This document shows positions 20,179 through 28,650 of a DNA stretch of 64,000 bases, in pieces; the first letter of the stretch is position 1; each line of letters begins with the position of its first letter. Below the pieces are notes generated by a model, which made no database searches, was not told the DNA's origin, and saw only the letters and a list, made by a program, of their open reading frames with translations. Made by a program: the position numbers and the translations under genes. This stretch comes from Kiloniellaceae bacterium (GTDB lineage: Bacteria; Pseudomonadota; Alphaproteobacteria; Kiloniellales; J153), in NCBI GenBank assembly GCA_021776175.1, contig JAJFGJ010000017.1:1-64000 (forward strand), in the 5' to 3' direction.

Positions 20179-20257
20179 CGCCTAAACCCCCAAATATCGC
20201 TCGCTCAAGCTGGGATCGTCGGTTAGCTCGGCGGAAGTGCCGTGCCAGACCGCGCGG
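20179..20257 (-). repeat. Right copy of 79-base direct repeat at the livF 3' end
   Basis: This is the intact counterpart of the remnant at 17842-17920, with 77 of 79 bases identical. The two copies bracket the cargo with the amidase, two lipoproteins and the Gly-Pro-Arg frame. It forms the functional end of livF. Confidence 0.9.
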
Positions 20258-20883
20258 CCTTTCTCGATGATGGTGTGGCGGTCGGCGAAGCGGGCGAGGG
20301 CGGCCACGTTCTTGTCGATGACCAAGATCGCCAGACCCGCCGCCTTGAGAGTCTCGAGCGTGTGCCATATCTCCGCCCGCACCAGGGGCGCCAGGCCTTC
20401 GGTCGCCTCGTCGAGGATAAGCAGCTTCGGGTTGGTCATGAGCGCCCGGGCGATGGCCAGCATCTGTTGCTCGCCGCCGGAAAGCTGATCGCCCATGGCG
20501 CTCAGACGCTCGTGTAGGGTCGGGAACAGCGTCAGGACGCGCTCCAGGTTCCAGGCCGCTTCGGCGCCGGAGGGCGCGCGCGCGGTGGCGGTCAGATTTT
20601 CGCGCACCGTCAGGTTGGGGAAAATCTGACGCCCCTCGGGCACCAGTCCCAGGCCCGCGCGGGCGATGCGGAACGGGGCCAGGCCGGCGATGTCCCGGCC
20701 CTCGAAACGCACGCTCCCGGCCCGGGGCGGGACCAGGCCCATGATCGCGCGCACGCTGGTCGTCTTACCCATGCCGTTGCGCCCCAGCAGGGTGACCGCC
20801 TCACCCGCGCCAACCGCGAGATCGAGCCCGAAGAGCACCTGACTATCGCCGTAGAAGACTTCAAGACCCTGGACCTTCAGCAT
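20182..20883 (-). CDS. livF: Branched-chain amino acid ABC transporter ATP-binding protein LivF
   Basis: The 233-residue ATPase has Walker A GRNGMGKTTS, signature LSGGEQQMLAIARAL and Walker B LLILDEATEGLAP. The last motif is typical of LivF. It powers uptake of branched-chain or other hydrophobic amino acids together with LivG, LivH, LivM and LivJ. Its start overlaps the livG stop by 7 bases. The last 76 bases of the gene (the 20179-20257 segment) recur at 17842-17920. Confidence 0.95.
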   Translation of the reverse strand: MLKVQGLEVFYGDSQVLFGLDLAVGAGEAVTLLGRNGMGKTTSVRAIMGLVPPRAGSVRFEGRDIAGLAPFRIARAGLGLVPEGRQIFPNLTVRENLTATARAPSGAEAAWNLERVLTLFPTLHERLSAMGDQLSGGEQQMLAIARALMTNPKLLILDEATEGLAPLVRAEIWHTLETLKAAGLAILVIDKNVAALARFADRHTIIEKGRAVWHGTSAELTDDPSLSERYLGV

Positions 20884-21638
20884 GGCGCGGCCTCGTCCTC
20901 GCCTAGATAGGCGCGCCGGACTTGCGCATTGGCGCGCACCTCGTCCGGCGCTCCGGTGGCGATGACCCGGCCGCCGACCATGACGCTGATCCGGTCGGCC
21001 AGGGCAAAGACCGCGTCCATGTCGTGTTCGACCAGCAGCATGGCGATCTCGCCTTTCAAGCCGGCCAGCAGGTCGACCATGCGGGCGCTGTCCTCGCGCC
21101 CCATGCCGGCGGTCGGCTCGTCGAGCAGGACCAGGCGCGGGCCGGTGGCCAAGGCCATGGCCAATTCAAGCTGGCGCTGTTCGCCATGGGCCAAGGTCCG
21201 GGCCGGCACCCGCGCGCGACCGGCCAGTCCAACCCGTTCCAGGCACGCCAAGGCGGGCTCGCGTAGCGCCGTTTCCCGGCGCGCGTCCGCCCAAAACCCA
21301 AAGCCGCTGCCCGCGTGCGCCTGGACCGCGAGGGCGACATTGTCGAGGGCGCTGAAACGCGGAAAGACGCTGGTGATCTGGAACGAGCGGGCCAGGCCCA
21401 GGATCGAGCGCGCCGGGACTGGCAGACGTGTGATGTCCCGGCCGGCGAAGCCGACCTGCCCGCTGTCCGGGCGCAGCTCTCCCGCCACTTGGCCGATCAG
21501 CGTCGTCTTGCCGGCGCCATTGGGGCCGATGACCGCATGTACCTCGCCCCGACGGATATCGAGATCGACGCCGTCGCACGCGAGAAGCGCGCCATAGGCC
21601 TTGGTCAGGCCGGTGATCTTGAGCAAGGGCTCAGTCAT
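20877..21638 (-). CDS. livG: Branched-chain amino acid ABC transporter ATP-binding protein LivG
   Basis: The 253-residue ATPase has Walker A GPNGAGKTTL, LSHGE-type signature region read as LAHGEQRQLELAMAL, and Walker B LVLLDEPTAGMGRED. The last motif is characteristic of LivG. It overlaps livM by 8 bases upstream and livF by 7 downstream. Confidence 0.95.
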   Translation of the reverse strand: MTEPLLKITGLTKAYGALLACDGVDLDIRRGEVHAVIGPNGAGKTTLIGQVAGELRPDSGQVGFAGRDITRLPVPARSILGLARSFQITSVFPRFSALDNVALAVQAHAGSGFGFWADARRETALREPALACLERVGLAGRARVPARTLAHGEQRQLELAMALATGPRLVLLDEPTAGMGREDSARMVDLLAGLKGEIAMLLVEHDMDAVFALADRISVMVGGRVIATGAPDEVRANAQVRRAYLGEDEAAPC

Positions 21639-22614
21639 GGCGGTCCAGCTTGGATTCGATGAAACCCCATAGGCCCTGCTTGGCGAACAGGACCGCCAGA
21701 ACCAGGATCGGCCCGAAGATAATCATCCAATGCTGGGTCCACTGCGAAAGAACCTCCTCCAGCACGAAGAAGACCGCCGCGCCGATCAGCGGACCCAAGG
21801 CCGTGCCCATGCCGCCCAGGACCACGATCACCAGAATTTCGCCGGACCGCTGCCAGCTTAAAAACGACGGATTCACGAACTCCGTGTGATTGGCCATGAG
21901 CGCGCCGGCCAGACCCACGATCGCGCCGGAAATCACGAAGGCGGCCAGCTTGGTGCGCGTGGTGGCGAAGCCGAGCGCGCGCATGCGCCGCTCGTTGTCG
22001 CGGATACCTTGTAGTGCCAGACCGAAACGCGCGTTGGCCAAGCGCGCCGTGGCCAGAAGGGCGAGCAATACAAAGACCAGCACCAGGAAATAGAATTGCG
22101 CCGGGTCGTGCAGGTCGAGCGGCCCGGCGCTTGAGCGCGCGAACAGGCTGAGCCCATCGTCGCCCCCATAGGCCTCCAGCGAGACGAAGAAGAAGAACAG
22201 CATTTGCGCGAAGGCCAGGGTGATCATGATGAAATAAAGGCCGCCGGTGCGCAGGCTGATCGCGCCCATGACCAGCGCCGCCAGGGCGCAGGCCAGCATG
22301 GCCGCCGGCCACGCCAGGATCGCCGCGTCCGTGCCGCCAATCTCAAAGGGCCAGGTCATGAGCGGCTCGCTCATCGTCTCATGATGGCTCAGGATCGCCA
22401 CCACATAGGCGCCGAGGCCGAAAAAAGCGGCGTGGCCGAAGCTGACCATGCCGCCGTAACCCAGGATGAGATTCAGTCCGATCCCGGCCAGCGCCAAAAT
22501 CAGAATCCGGGTCGCGATTCCGACCGCGTAGTCCAGACCCAAGGCCCCGGCCAGCACCGGCAAGGCAAGCGCGAAGGCGAGACCGCCGAATAGAATTGCT
22601 TGCCGTGGAGTCAC
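21631..22614 (-). CDS. livM: Branched-chain amino acid ABC transporter permease LivM
   Basis: The 327-residue inner-membrane permease starts at GTG. It has eight or so hydrophobic segments and the LivM landmarks GLNLILGYGGMVSFGHAAFFGLGAY (given here in parts: LILGYGGMVSFGH, AAFFGLGAYVV) and NERRMRALGF. It pairs with LivH. It lies 195 bases after livH, and that gap holds an inverted-repeat element. Confidence 0.94.
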   Translation of the reverse strand: MTPRQAILFGGLAFALALPVLAGALGLDYAVGIATRILILALAGIGLNLILGYGGMVSFGHAAFFGLGAYVVAILSHHETMSEPLMTWPFEIGGTDAAILAWPAAMLACALAALVMGAISLRTGGLYFIMITLAFAQMLFFFFVSLEAYGGDDGLSLFARSSAGPLDLHDPAQFYFLVLVFVLLALLATARLANARFGLALQGIRDNERRMRALGFATTRTKLAAFVISGAIVGLAGALMANHTEFVNPSFLSWQRSGEILVIVVLGGMGTALGPLIGAAVFFVLEEVLSQWTQHWMIIFGPILVLAVLFAKQGLWGFIESKLDRHD

Positions 22615-22661
22615 TTTCCCCGCTCCAGAAAGGGGGCCTTTGCGAGCGTAGAGCGGGGCGC

Positions 22662-22742
22662 GCCCTCGTCCTTCGACTGGCTCAGGATGAGGGCGCTACG
22701 GCAAGGGCTTGTCCTCATCCTGAGCCTGTCGAAGGGCGAGGA
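22662..22742. repeat. Intergenic palindromic element between livH and livM
   Basis: Two arms of about 30 bases (CCTCGTCCTTCGACTGGCTC and AGGATGAGGG; second arm CTCATCCTGAGCCTGTCGAA and GGGCGAGG) are complementary with about two mismatches around a loop of 16 bases. Related elements lie at 57383-57560. It resembles the short dispersed REP-type palindromes found between genes in many proteobacteria. Confidence 0.75.
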
Positions 22743-22809
22743 TAAGCCCGGATCTCGGAAATTTCCCAACGAGAGAGTAAGGGGACATTCGATCATTCGG
22801 CCAAGTTCC

Positions 22810-23721
22810 TCACCCATGGGCGGGGAACAGTCCGCGCGGGCGCCACACCAGGACCGCGGCCATGAGGATATAGATCGCCATGGAGGCGAGGGCGGCGCCG
22901 ACGCCGCTGGCCGCCGCCGGGCCCATGATGGCGCCGAAGATACCGGGCAGGAAGGCGCGGCCCAGGGTATCGGCGGTGCCGACCAGGATCGCCCCGACCA
23001 GGGCGCCGCGGATCGACCCGATGCCGCCGATGACCACGACCACGAAGGCGGGGATAAGGATCTGCTCGCCCATGCCGGCCTCGACCGCGTAGATGGGCCC
23101 GGCCATGACCCCGGCGAGCGCCGCCAACATGGCGCCCAGCCCGAAAACCAGGGTGTAGAGGCGCTTGATATCGACGCCCAAGGCTCCGACCATCTCGCGG
23201 TTCGAGGCCCCGGCGCGGATCAACATGCCCAGGCGCGTGCGCGCGACCAGCCAATACAGAAAACCGGCGACGGCCAAGCCGACGGCTAGGATCGCCAAAC
23301 GAAACGCCGGGTAGGGGGCGCCGGGCAGAATTTCGACGGCGCCAGACAGCCAGGAGGGCGGATCGATGAACAGGGCGCGCGGGCCCCAGATCATGGCCAC
23401 CGCCTCGTTGAAGAACAGGATCAGCCCGAAGGTCGCCAAGACTTGATCCAGGTGATCGCGGTCATAGAGTTGGCGCAGGGCGATAATCTCGACCGCGATC
23501 CCGACCAGCGCCGTCGCGGGCAGGGCGATCAAAAGGCCGAGCAGGAAGGAATCCGTCCACTGCGCCGCGCTCGCCGCGATGAAGGCGCCGACCATGTAGA
23601 GCGACCCATGGGCCAGATTGACCAGGTTCATGATCCCCAAAACCAGCGTCAGCCCGGCCGCCAGCAGGAACAGCATGACGCCGAGTTGCAACCCGTTCAG
23701 AACCTGTTCGAGGAGGAGCAT
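22810..23721 (-). CDS. livH: Branched-chain amino acid ABC transporter permease LivH
   Basis: The 303-residue inner-membrane permease opens with LEQVLNGLQLGVMLFLLAAG. It has the LivH segments NLVNLAHGSLYMVGA and GASNREMVGALGVDIKRLY, the latter being the cytoplasmic loop that contacts the ATPases. It is read with livM, livG and livF. In most genomes livJ sits next to it; here 4.4 kb of other sequence lies between. Confidence 0.94.
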   Translation of the reverse strand: MLLLEQVLNGLQLGVMLFLLAAGLTLVLGIMNLVNLAHGSLYMVGAFIAASAAQWTDSFLLGLLIALPATALVGIAVEIIALRQLYDRDHLDQVLATFGLILFFNEAVAMIWGPRALFIDPPSWLSGAVEILPGAPYPAFRLAILAVGLAVAGFLYWLVARTRLGMLIRAGASNREMVGALGVDIKRLYTLVFGLGAMLAALAGVMAGPIYAVEAGMGEQILIPAFVVVVIGGIGSIRGALVGAILVGTADTLGRAFLPGIFGAIMGPAAASGVGAALASMAIYILMAAVLVWRPRGLFPAHG

Positions 23722-24125
23722 GAAGGATCCGGCCTTAAACGGTGCGGCCGGAAGGGGTCTTGGTTGGCGCCCCCACGCGCGGGATGCGGGAGAAAATACC
23801 CAAATTTTCAGCTACGTCGGCCAAGTTCCCCTCACCCTCCCGCTACGCGGGGCCCTCCCTCTCCCAGTGGGAGAGGGCGATTTCATCGGCGCGACCACCG
23901 GTCCGCGCCAAACCGGCCCAAGTCTAGCGACCGGCCCGGTCCACGCAACGGAAAGGCTGAGGAAAATGGGAGAAGGTCAAGCAAACACGCCGCGCCGCCC
24001 TCGCGGCGGCCGCGCTAACTCCATACGCCACGCGATAATCACACGCCCACTGGCCCAATCGCACGCGCCCCTGGATCGCGGGGGACGCGCGCCACGGTTA
24101 GGAACCCAGGGCGCCGCGCCGAATC
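23722..24125. other. Intergenic stretch with a perfect 21-base palindrome
   Basis: About 400 bases without a supported gene. At 23857-23877 a perfect inverted repeat (CCCTCTCCCA, G, TGGGAGAGGG) lies in a pyrimidine-rich block, a common dispersed intergenic element. The rest shows no promoter or RNA that I can defend. Confidence 0.6.
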
Positions 24126-24392
24126 TTAGGGCATCGCCAGTGGCCGCTCCGCCACGGGGTCGAAGCTCTTGGCCTCGAACCGGTAGAACCCTTGAGAATC
24201 GATGGACCGCTTGGCCAAGCCCTCGTCGAAGGCGACGCGCTCGATGCCCATCTCGCCATAGACGCCGACTTTGATAAGCTCATCGCCCTGTGTCACGCAA
24301 ACATTGCGATTCAAGACCGAATCGACATGTTTTTCATCGGTGACGATGAAATAGTCGCGGTCGATTTTGCACTGAAAGACATGGAATTCCAT
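24126..24392 (-). CDS. Small hypothetical protein
   Basis: The 88-residue product begins at the ATG at 24392 (MEFHVFQCKIDRDYFIVTD), with GGAGG five bases upstream. It is soluble, mixed alpha/beta, with two cysteines and no signal peptide. No family was recognised. It lies between livH and the lipoprotein gene on the same strand and may be part of the foreign segment in the liv locus. Confidence 0.6.
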   Translation of the reverse strand: MEFHVFQCKIDRDYFIVTDEKHVDSVLNRNVCVTQGDELIKVGVYGEMGIERVAFDEGLAKRSIDSQGFYRFEAKSFDPVAERPLAMP

Positions 24393-24548
24393 GGCTGCCT
24401 CCATCTAGAAATCCACCCCTGGGTTCGACTAGGGCATGGCGCCGGATTCCGCCATGATTCACATCAAGCTTCCCTCATATTTCGCAGATTTTCGCGGCGG
24501 ACCCTTGCGGCGTACGAGAGCTTATACGCTCGTTTAACGCGCGCTCGG

Positions 24549-25475
24549 TCAATAACACGGCGATGGTATTGCCGCTGGCTGCGAATCGTAAACCGCGTTG
24601 CTCGTTAGCTGATTCAGGCCGGTTCCATCGAATTTGACAGAGAAGATCTCGCGCCGGCTGCCAGTGCCGGACGCCGCCTCGGCCGCGACGAATAGACGTT
24701 GATCGTTGCATGAAAAGTCGATGGCGGAAATCGACCCTGGCTTGATGTGCGTCGACGGCAGCACGATTGAGTGTCTCGATACCCACGTGTCTGTTTCTAA
24801 AACATGAATGGCATCGATGGTCCCGGAAGCGGCTAGTTGCGTGGAAAATCTATACGCCACGAGGTCATTATCGTGTGAGACGACCGGTATCGTATGCCGT
24901 GAAGTGCCGCTAGGATTTGTTATCGCTGTCGCCGGCTGCGTGCCATTGAAGAACATCGTGTATAGGCGGCCGTCGCGGCTGTAGATAAGGTTCTGGACGC
25001 CGTTGGACCCAAGATAGAAGTCCAGTCCGCCGTTGTCGGACTCTGAACCGGTGGGGAACGTCGCTTGCAGGAAATTGACCCCGCTTGTCGCGGACAGCCT
25101 GACGCTCCCCTGATTTGCCGGCGAAAACCGGTTGTATCCGATCACCAACTGGCTGGGCGCCCAGCGCAGCCACGTTTTTTTTCCAGGCCCGGTGGACAAC
25201 TGTATTTGAGAGTTGCCGCCGATGTCGCCAAGGTTGCTGATAAATATTTGCTGTCCGTCGGTGTAGGCCACCTTCGCACCGTCGGGCGAAACGTCGGGAA
25301 ATGTGTAAACCGTTGCGTTCGCGGGTGAAACAAGTTCCTGGTTACTCCCGCCCGAATTCATCTGGTGAATTTTTCTGACACCTCCATCGTCCGTCACATA
25401 GAGTATTCGATTGCATCCAGTAATTAGAGCCGCGGCACTAATCAACATCACGAACCAAACTGATCGGCCTATCAT
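24549..25475 (-). CDS. Lipoprotein with TolB-like (PD40) beta-propeller repeats
   Basis: The 308-residue protein has a lipoprotein signal with lipobox LITGC (residues 17-21). The mature part has PD40/WD40-like blades (FPDVSPDGAKVAYTDGQQIF, IYSRDGRLYTMFFN, SHDNDLVAYRFS). Such propellers usually mediate protein contacts in the cell envelope. The DNA is visibly less GC-rich than the liv genes and the protein is rich in Ser, Asn and Thr, so horizontal origin is likely. It lies in cargo between livJ and livH. Confidence 0.75.
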   Translation of the reverse strand: MIGRSVWFVMLISAAALITGCNRILYVTDDGGVRKIHQMNSGGSNQELVSPANATVYTFPDVSPDGAKVAYTDGQQIFISNLGDIGGNSQIQLSTGPGKKTWLRWAPSQLVIGYNRFSPANQGSVRLSATSGVNFLQATFPTGSESDNGGLDFYLGSNGVQNLIYSRDGRLYTMFFNGTQPATAITNPSGTSRHTIPVVSHDNDLVAYRFSTQLAASGTIDAIHVLETDTWVSRHSIVLPSTHIKPGSISAIDFSCNDQRLFVAAEAASGTGSRREIFSVKFDGTGLNQLTSNAVYDSQPAAIPSPCY

Positions 25476-25845
25476 GTGACTTCCTCCTTTTCGTGGAAAG
25501 GAATCCTCATACTGCCACTTTGATTCAGAATTCTAAGCTTTGGATTTTCTTGTTATATCATCAACACACAAGGTCTTGGCGGCGACCGTCTTCCTGTCAC
25601 TACCCTCTTTGCGTTGAATGATTGGCGATAGCGTTCGCAGCGCTACGATACGCACTGGATGAAAGTCATTGACGTGGGTCAATTTACGCGTGGAATTTTA
25701 AGATTGCGCGCAATCTCGTAACCCGCCGCCGCACCGTGGATCACCGGGTCAAGTCCGGCGACGGAATCGAAGGTGGACCGGAACACGCAAGCATTTAATC
25801 CACCGCGAGGGTGCTGGATATACTTACCCAGCGCCCCACAACACC
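25476..25845. other. Intergenic stretch upstream of the propeller lipoprotein
   Basis: About 370 bases without a supported gene. The first 150 are AT-rich and probably hold the lipoprotein promoter; AGGAGG lies before the lipoprotein start on the minus strand. Near 25736-25766 a fragment (TGGATCACCGGGTCAAGTCC) resembles the palindromic element at 60890-60972. Confidence 0.5.
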
Positions 25846-25948
25846 CTAGATCTTGCAATCGGCGGCGTAGGCGTTCTGGATCGGGGTCTTGTTGTTGCCG
25901 AATCGGAAAACCCCGCGCAAGGAATCGAGTTTGGCCGCCTTGAGGGCG
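25846..25948 (-). pseudogene. Decayed 3'-end copy of the livJ-type gene
   Basis: On the minus strand this encodes ALKAAKLDSLRGVFRFGNN, KTPIQ, then NAYAADCKI and a stop. It matches the end of the intact livJ at 27487-27670. The 73-base upstream part agrees at 62 positions and the 34-base terminal part is almost identical. An in-frame 81-base (27-codon) segment is missing, consistent with recombination between two GTCCTG hexamers in the parent sequence. It marks the far end of the cargo that holds the CsgG-like gene. Confidence 0.88.
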
Positions 25949-25995
25949 CTCCACCCGGCTTGCGCGGGCATTCAGTGTCGTATCTCCGGAACCGG

Positions 25996-27315
25996 TTACA
26001 GCTTATCCAGTATTTCCTGCTTCTTCGCCTTGTACTCTTCTTCGGAGATAAGCTCGGCCTGGTACAACGCCTTGAGTTTTTTCAAGCGCCCGATCGGGTC
26101 GTCCTCGGTCTTGGGGGCCGCGCTTACCGGCGCGGCGGCGGGGGCCGATGTTTCGGTGGCGACGGCGGGCACGGCCTGCGCGCGGTTCTGGAAGGCTTCG
26201 GGCGATAACTTAGTGTCTTCGTAGGTCAACCAGGCCGCGACCCAGCCATTATCCCCACCTTCGCTCTTGACCCGGATCCAGTCGCCGTTCTGTTCCTCGA
26301 CCAGCAAAGGCGTATCCTGCCCGAGGCTGCGCACGACGGCGTTCGATTGGTTGGGCCCGGCGCGCATATTGAGTTTCTTGGAGCTGACCCGTACCACGGC
26401 GCCCATCTTGTAGCGCGGCGCGGGGGCGCGTGTTTGCGCCGGTTGGGCGGGCTGAACCGAGACCGTCTGTGCCGGCACCGCGCCATGACGATAGAATACC
26501 GGCGGCGTCTTGGAGGAGATGAATTCGACCGCTTTGTGGATGCAGATTCTAAGCGCCTTCTCAATCGGGGTATTTTTCCATCCGCCGAGGGCGCCGCCCA
26601 AGGCCCCGCCGCCGAAAGCACCGCCCAGGGCGCCGCTCATATTGACATCGCTGGCTTCGCCTTCGACCGAAGTCGCCGCCAGGATACGCGATGTCTTGGC
26701 GTCGATGACGCGCACGTCGATGGCCATGTGCGCCTTGCGCACACCCCCGGCGATCCCGCCAAGGATGGCGCCGAAGGTTCCTCCGACGATGCCCGATAGT
26801 CCGCCTTGCGTGCCTCCGGCATTGCCCTCGAACTCGGTGACCGCGCCGACCACCAGCAGTTCCGCGCCTTCGATCTCGCCGATTTGCGCGGCCGTTTCCT
26901 GCTTGATGCGCCCGCTCGCGCCCAAGTCCTGCTCGTAGAGAACGTCGTCAAGCGCTTGGCGCTCGAGCACTATGAAGCGGTTCGAATTGAACAGGGCCGT
27001 GGCAAGCTGGTCGGCCATGCCGTCGCCGATCGATCCCGACCACCATCCTGAGTGGGTTTTGTCCGTGAAGCGGGTAATCGCGATTCTCGCTTTCGGCCCA
27101 TCGTAGGCTTCCATGCGGGCCGCGTTTATGTCTTGCGAGTTTTGCCCCTCGGTTACCGTGGCTTTGGTTCCCGAAGAGAAATAGTCGCCAAGGGAGGAGC
27201 CGCCGCTCCCGCTGGACTGCGGTTGATTGGGTTGATTGCCGTGGCTATCCGCCAAGGCCGGCATGGCGAGCGCGAGGCTCAACAAGAGCGCCGAAGCAAT
27301 AATGCGATTGTGCAT
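25996..27315 (-). CDS. CsgG-family protein with SH3b and SHOCT domains
   Basis: The 439-residue protein has a signal peptide (MHNRIIASALLLSLALAMPA, ending LADS). A CsgG/TolB-N-like domain follows (ARIAITRFTDKT, FIVLERQALDDVLYEQDLG, GAELLVVGAVTEFEG, and glycine-rich GIVGGTFGAILGGIAGGV). Next come an SH3b domain (KKLNMRAGPNQSNAVVRSLG to DNGWVAAWL) and a C-terminal SHOCT segment (RLKKLKALYQAELISEEEYK). CsgG forms the outer-membrane curli channel, but there are no curli genes here and the lipobox cysteine is absent. It is better read as a CsgG-like envelope protein of unknown role. The start at 27315 was chosen for the signal peptide. Confidence 0.82.
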   Translation of the reverse strand: MHNRIIASALLLSLALAMPALADSHGNQPNQPQSSGSGGSSLGDYFSSGTKATVTEGQNSQDINAARMEAYDGPKARIAITRFTDKTHSGWWSGSIGDGMADQLATALFNSNRFIVLERQALDDVLYEQDLGASGRIKQETAAQIGEIEGAELLVVGAVTEFEGNAGGTQGGLSGIVGGTFGAILGGIAGGVRKAHMAIDVRVIDAKTSRILAATSVEGEASDVNMSGALGGAFGGGALGGALGGWKNTPIEKALRICIHKAVEFISSKTPPVFYRHGAVPAQTVSVQPAQPAQTRAPAPRYKMGAVVRVSSKKLNMRAGPNQSNAVVRSLGQDTPLLVEEQNGDWIRVKSEGGDNGWVAAWLTYEDTKLSPEAFQNRAQAVPAVATETSAPAAAPVSAAPKTEDDPIGRLKKLKALYQAELISEEEYKAKKQEILDKL

Positions 27316-27486
27316 AATCCTAAACCTCCCTGCCGTATCGCCCTGGTTGAGATTTAGGGCGTTTCGTCGCTCCTCTCCCTTGGCCTGCATTATTTTCATG
27401 CCGGTCCGGCATGACAAGTCAGGCGAGCTTCCCGATTAAGTTATTCGATATCGTACAACAACTCAATCCGGCGCCCGCCTCGTCCC

Positions 27487-28650
27487 CTACATCTTGCAAT
27501 CGGCGGCGTAGGCGTCCTGATGATCCTTGAACGCGGTGGCGACGATTTTGTTGGTTAGGGTGCCGCCTTCCTTGACCACCTGGCGGACGTAGATGTCCTG
27601 GATCGGGTGGTTGTTCGGGCCGAAGCGGAAAGCCCCGCGCACGGAATCGAACTTGGCCGCCTTGAGGGCGGCGCGAAAGGCGTTCTTGTCGCTGGCGTCG
27701 CCGCCGGTCGCCTTGAGCGCGCCACCGATCAGGCGCGCCGCGTCGTAGCCTTGGCTGGCGTAGAGCGAGGGCAGGCGGCCATAGGCCTTCTGGAAATCGG
27801 CGACGAAGGTCTTGTTGGCGGCGTTGCCGATATCCTTGTTCCATTGCGAGGAGTTGATGACCCCCAGCGCCGCGTCGCCGACCGCGCCCAGGATCGTCTG
27901 GTCGAAGGAGAAGGCGGGGCCGAAGACCGGGATCTGGCCGGTCAGGCCGGCCTGGTCGTACTGCTTCAGGAAGCTGATGCCCATGCCGCCGGGCAGGAAA
28001 AAGAACACCGCGTCCGGCTTGGCGTCGCGCAGGGCCGCGATCTCGGCGGCGTAATCCTTTTGCCCCAGCTTGGTGTAAACCTCGCCCGCGACGGGGCCGA
28101 TGTAGAAGCGCTTGAAGCCCTTCAGCGCATCCTTACCGGCGGGATAGTTGGGGGCCATGATGTAGACGTTCTTGAAGCCCTTATCGTTGACGTACTGGCC
28201 GACCGCCTCGTGCAGATTGTCGTTCTGCCAGGCGACGTTGAAGTAGTTGGCGTCGCAGCCCTTGCCGGCGAGCAGGGACGGCCCGGCGTTGGGGCTGATG
28301 TAGAAAGCGCCCGCGCGCGTGACCTTGGGGACCACCGCGATAGCCAGGTTCGACCACACGATGCCGGTCAGGATATCGGCCTTATCGCGGTCCAGCATGC
28401 GCTTGGCCAACTCGACCGCCTTTTCCGGCTTGCGGCCGTCATCCTCGACGATCAACTCGACCGCGTGACCGCCGAGCTTGCCGCCCTCCTGGTCGAGCGC
28501 GAGCTTAAAGCCATCGCGGATCCCGATGCCCAGGGCGCTGCCGCCGCCTGAAAGCGTGGTGATCATGCCGATCTTGACCGGCTCCGCCGCGAGGGCGGGT
28601 ATGGCCAAAAGGGTACCCAGTGCCGCAAGTGTTAAAATGCGCGATTTCAT
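27487..28650 (-). CDS. livJ: Branched-chain amino acid ABC transporter substrate-binding protein
   Basis: The 387-residue periplasmic protein has a signal peptide (MKSRILTLAALGTLLAIPAL) and a Peripla_BP_6 fold (VKIGMITTLSGGGSALGIGI, ELIVEDDGRKPEKAVELAK, FFFLPGGMGISFLKQY). It delivers branched-chain or other amino acids to LivHM. The start at 28650 has GGGAGAG upstream and begins the signal peptide. The 3' end is duplicated and decayed at 25846-25948, and the CsgG-like gene lies between the copies. Confidence 0.93.
   Translation of the reverse strand: MKSRILTLAALGTLLAIPALAAEPVKIGMITTLSGGGSALGIGIRDGFKLALDQEGGKLGGHAVELIVEDDGRKPEKAVELAKRMLDRDKADILTGIVWSNLAIAVVPKVTRAGAFYISPNAGPSLLAGKGCDANYFNVAWQNDNLHEAVGQYVNDKGFKNVYIMAPNYPAGKDALKGFKRFYIGPVAGEVYTKLGQKDYAAEIAALRDAKPDAVFFFLPGGMGISFLKQYDQAGLTGQIPVFGPAFSFDQTILGAVGDAALGVINSSQWNKDIGNAANKTFVADFQKAYGRLPSLYASQGYDAARLIGGALKATGGDASDKNAFRAALKAAKFDSVRGAFRFGPNNHPIQDIYVRQVVKEGGTLTNKIVATAFKDHQDAYAADCKM

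Noticed and set aside
25679..25954. Minus-strand frame over the livJ remnant
   Set aside because: It reads the remnant in the wrong frame; the livJ-like residues lie in another frame without a start.
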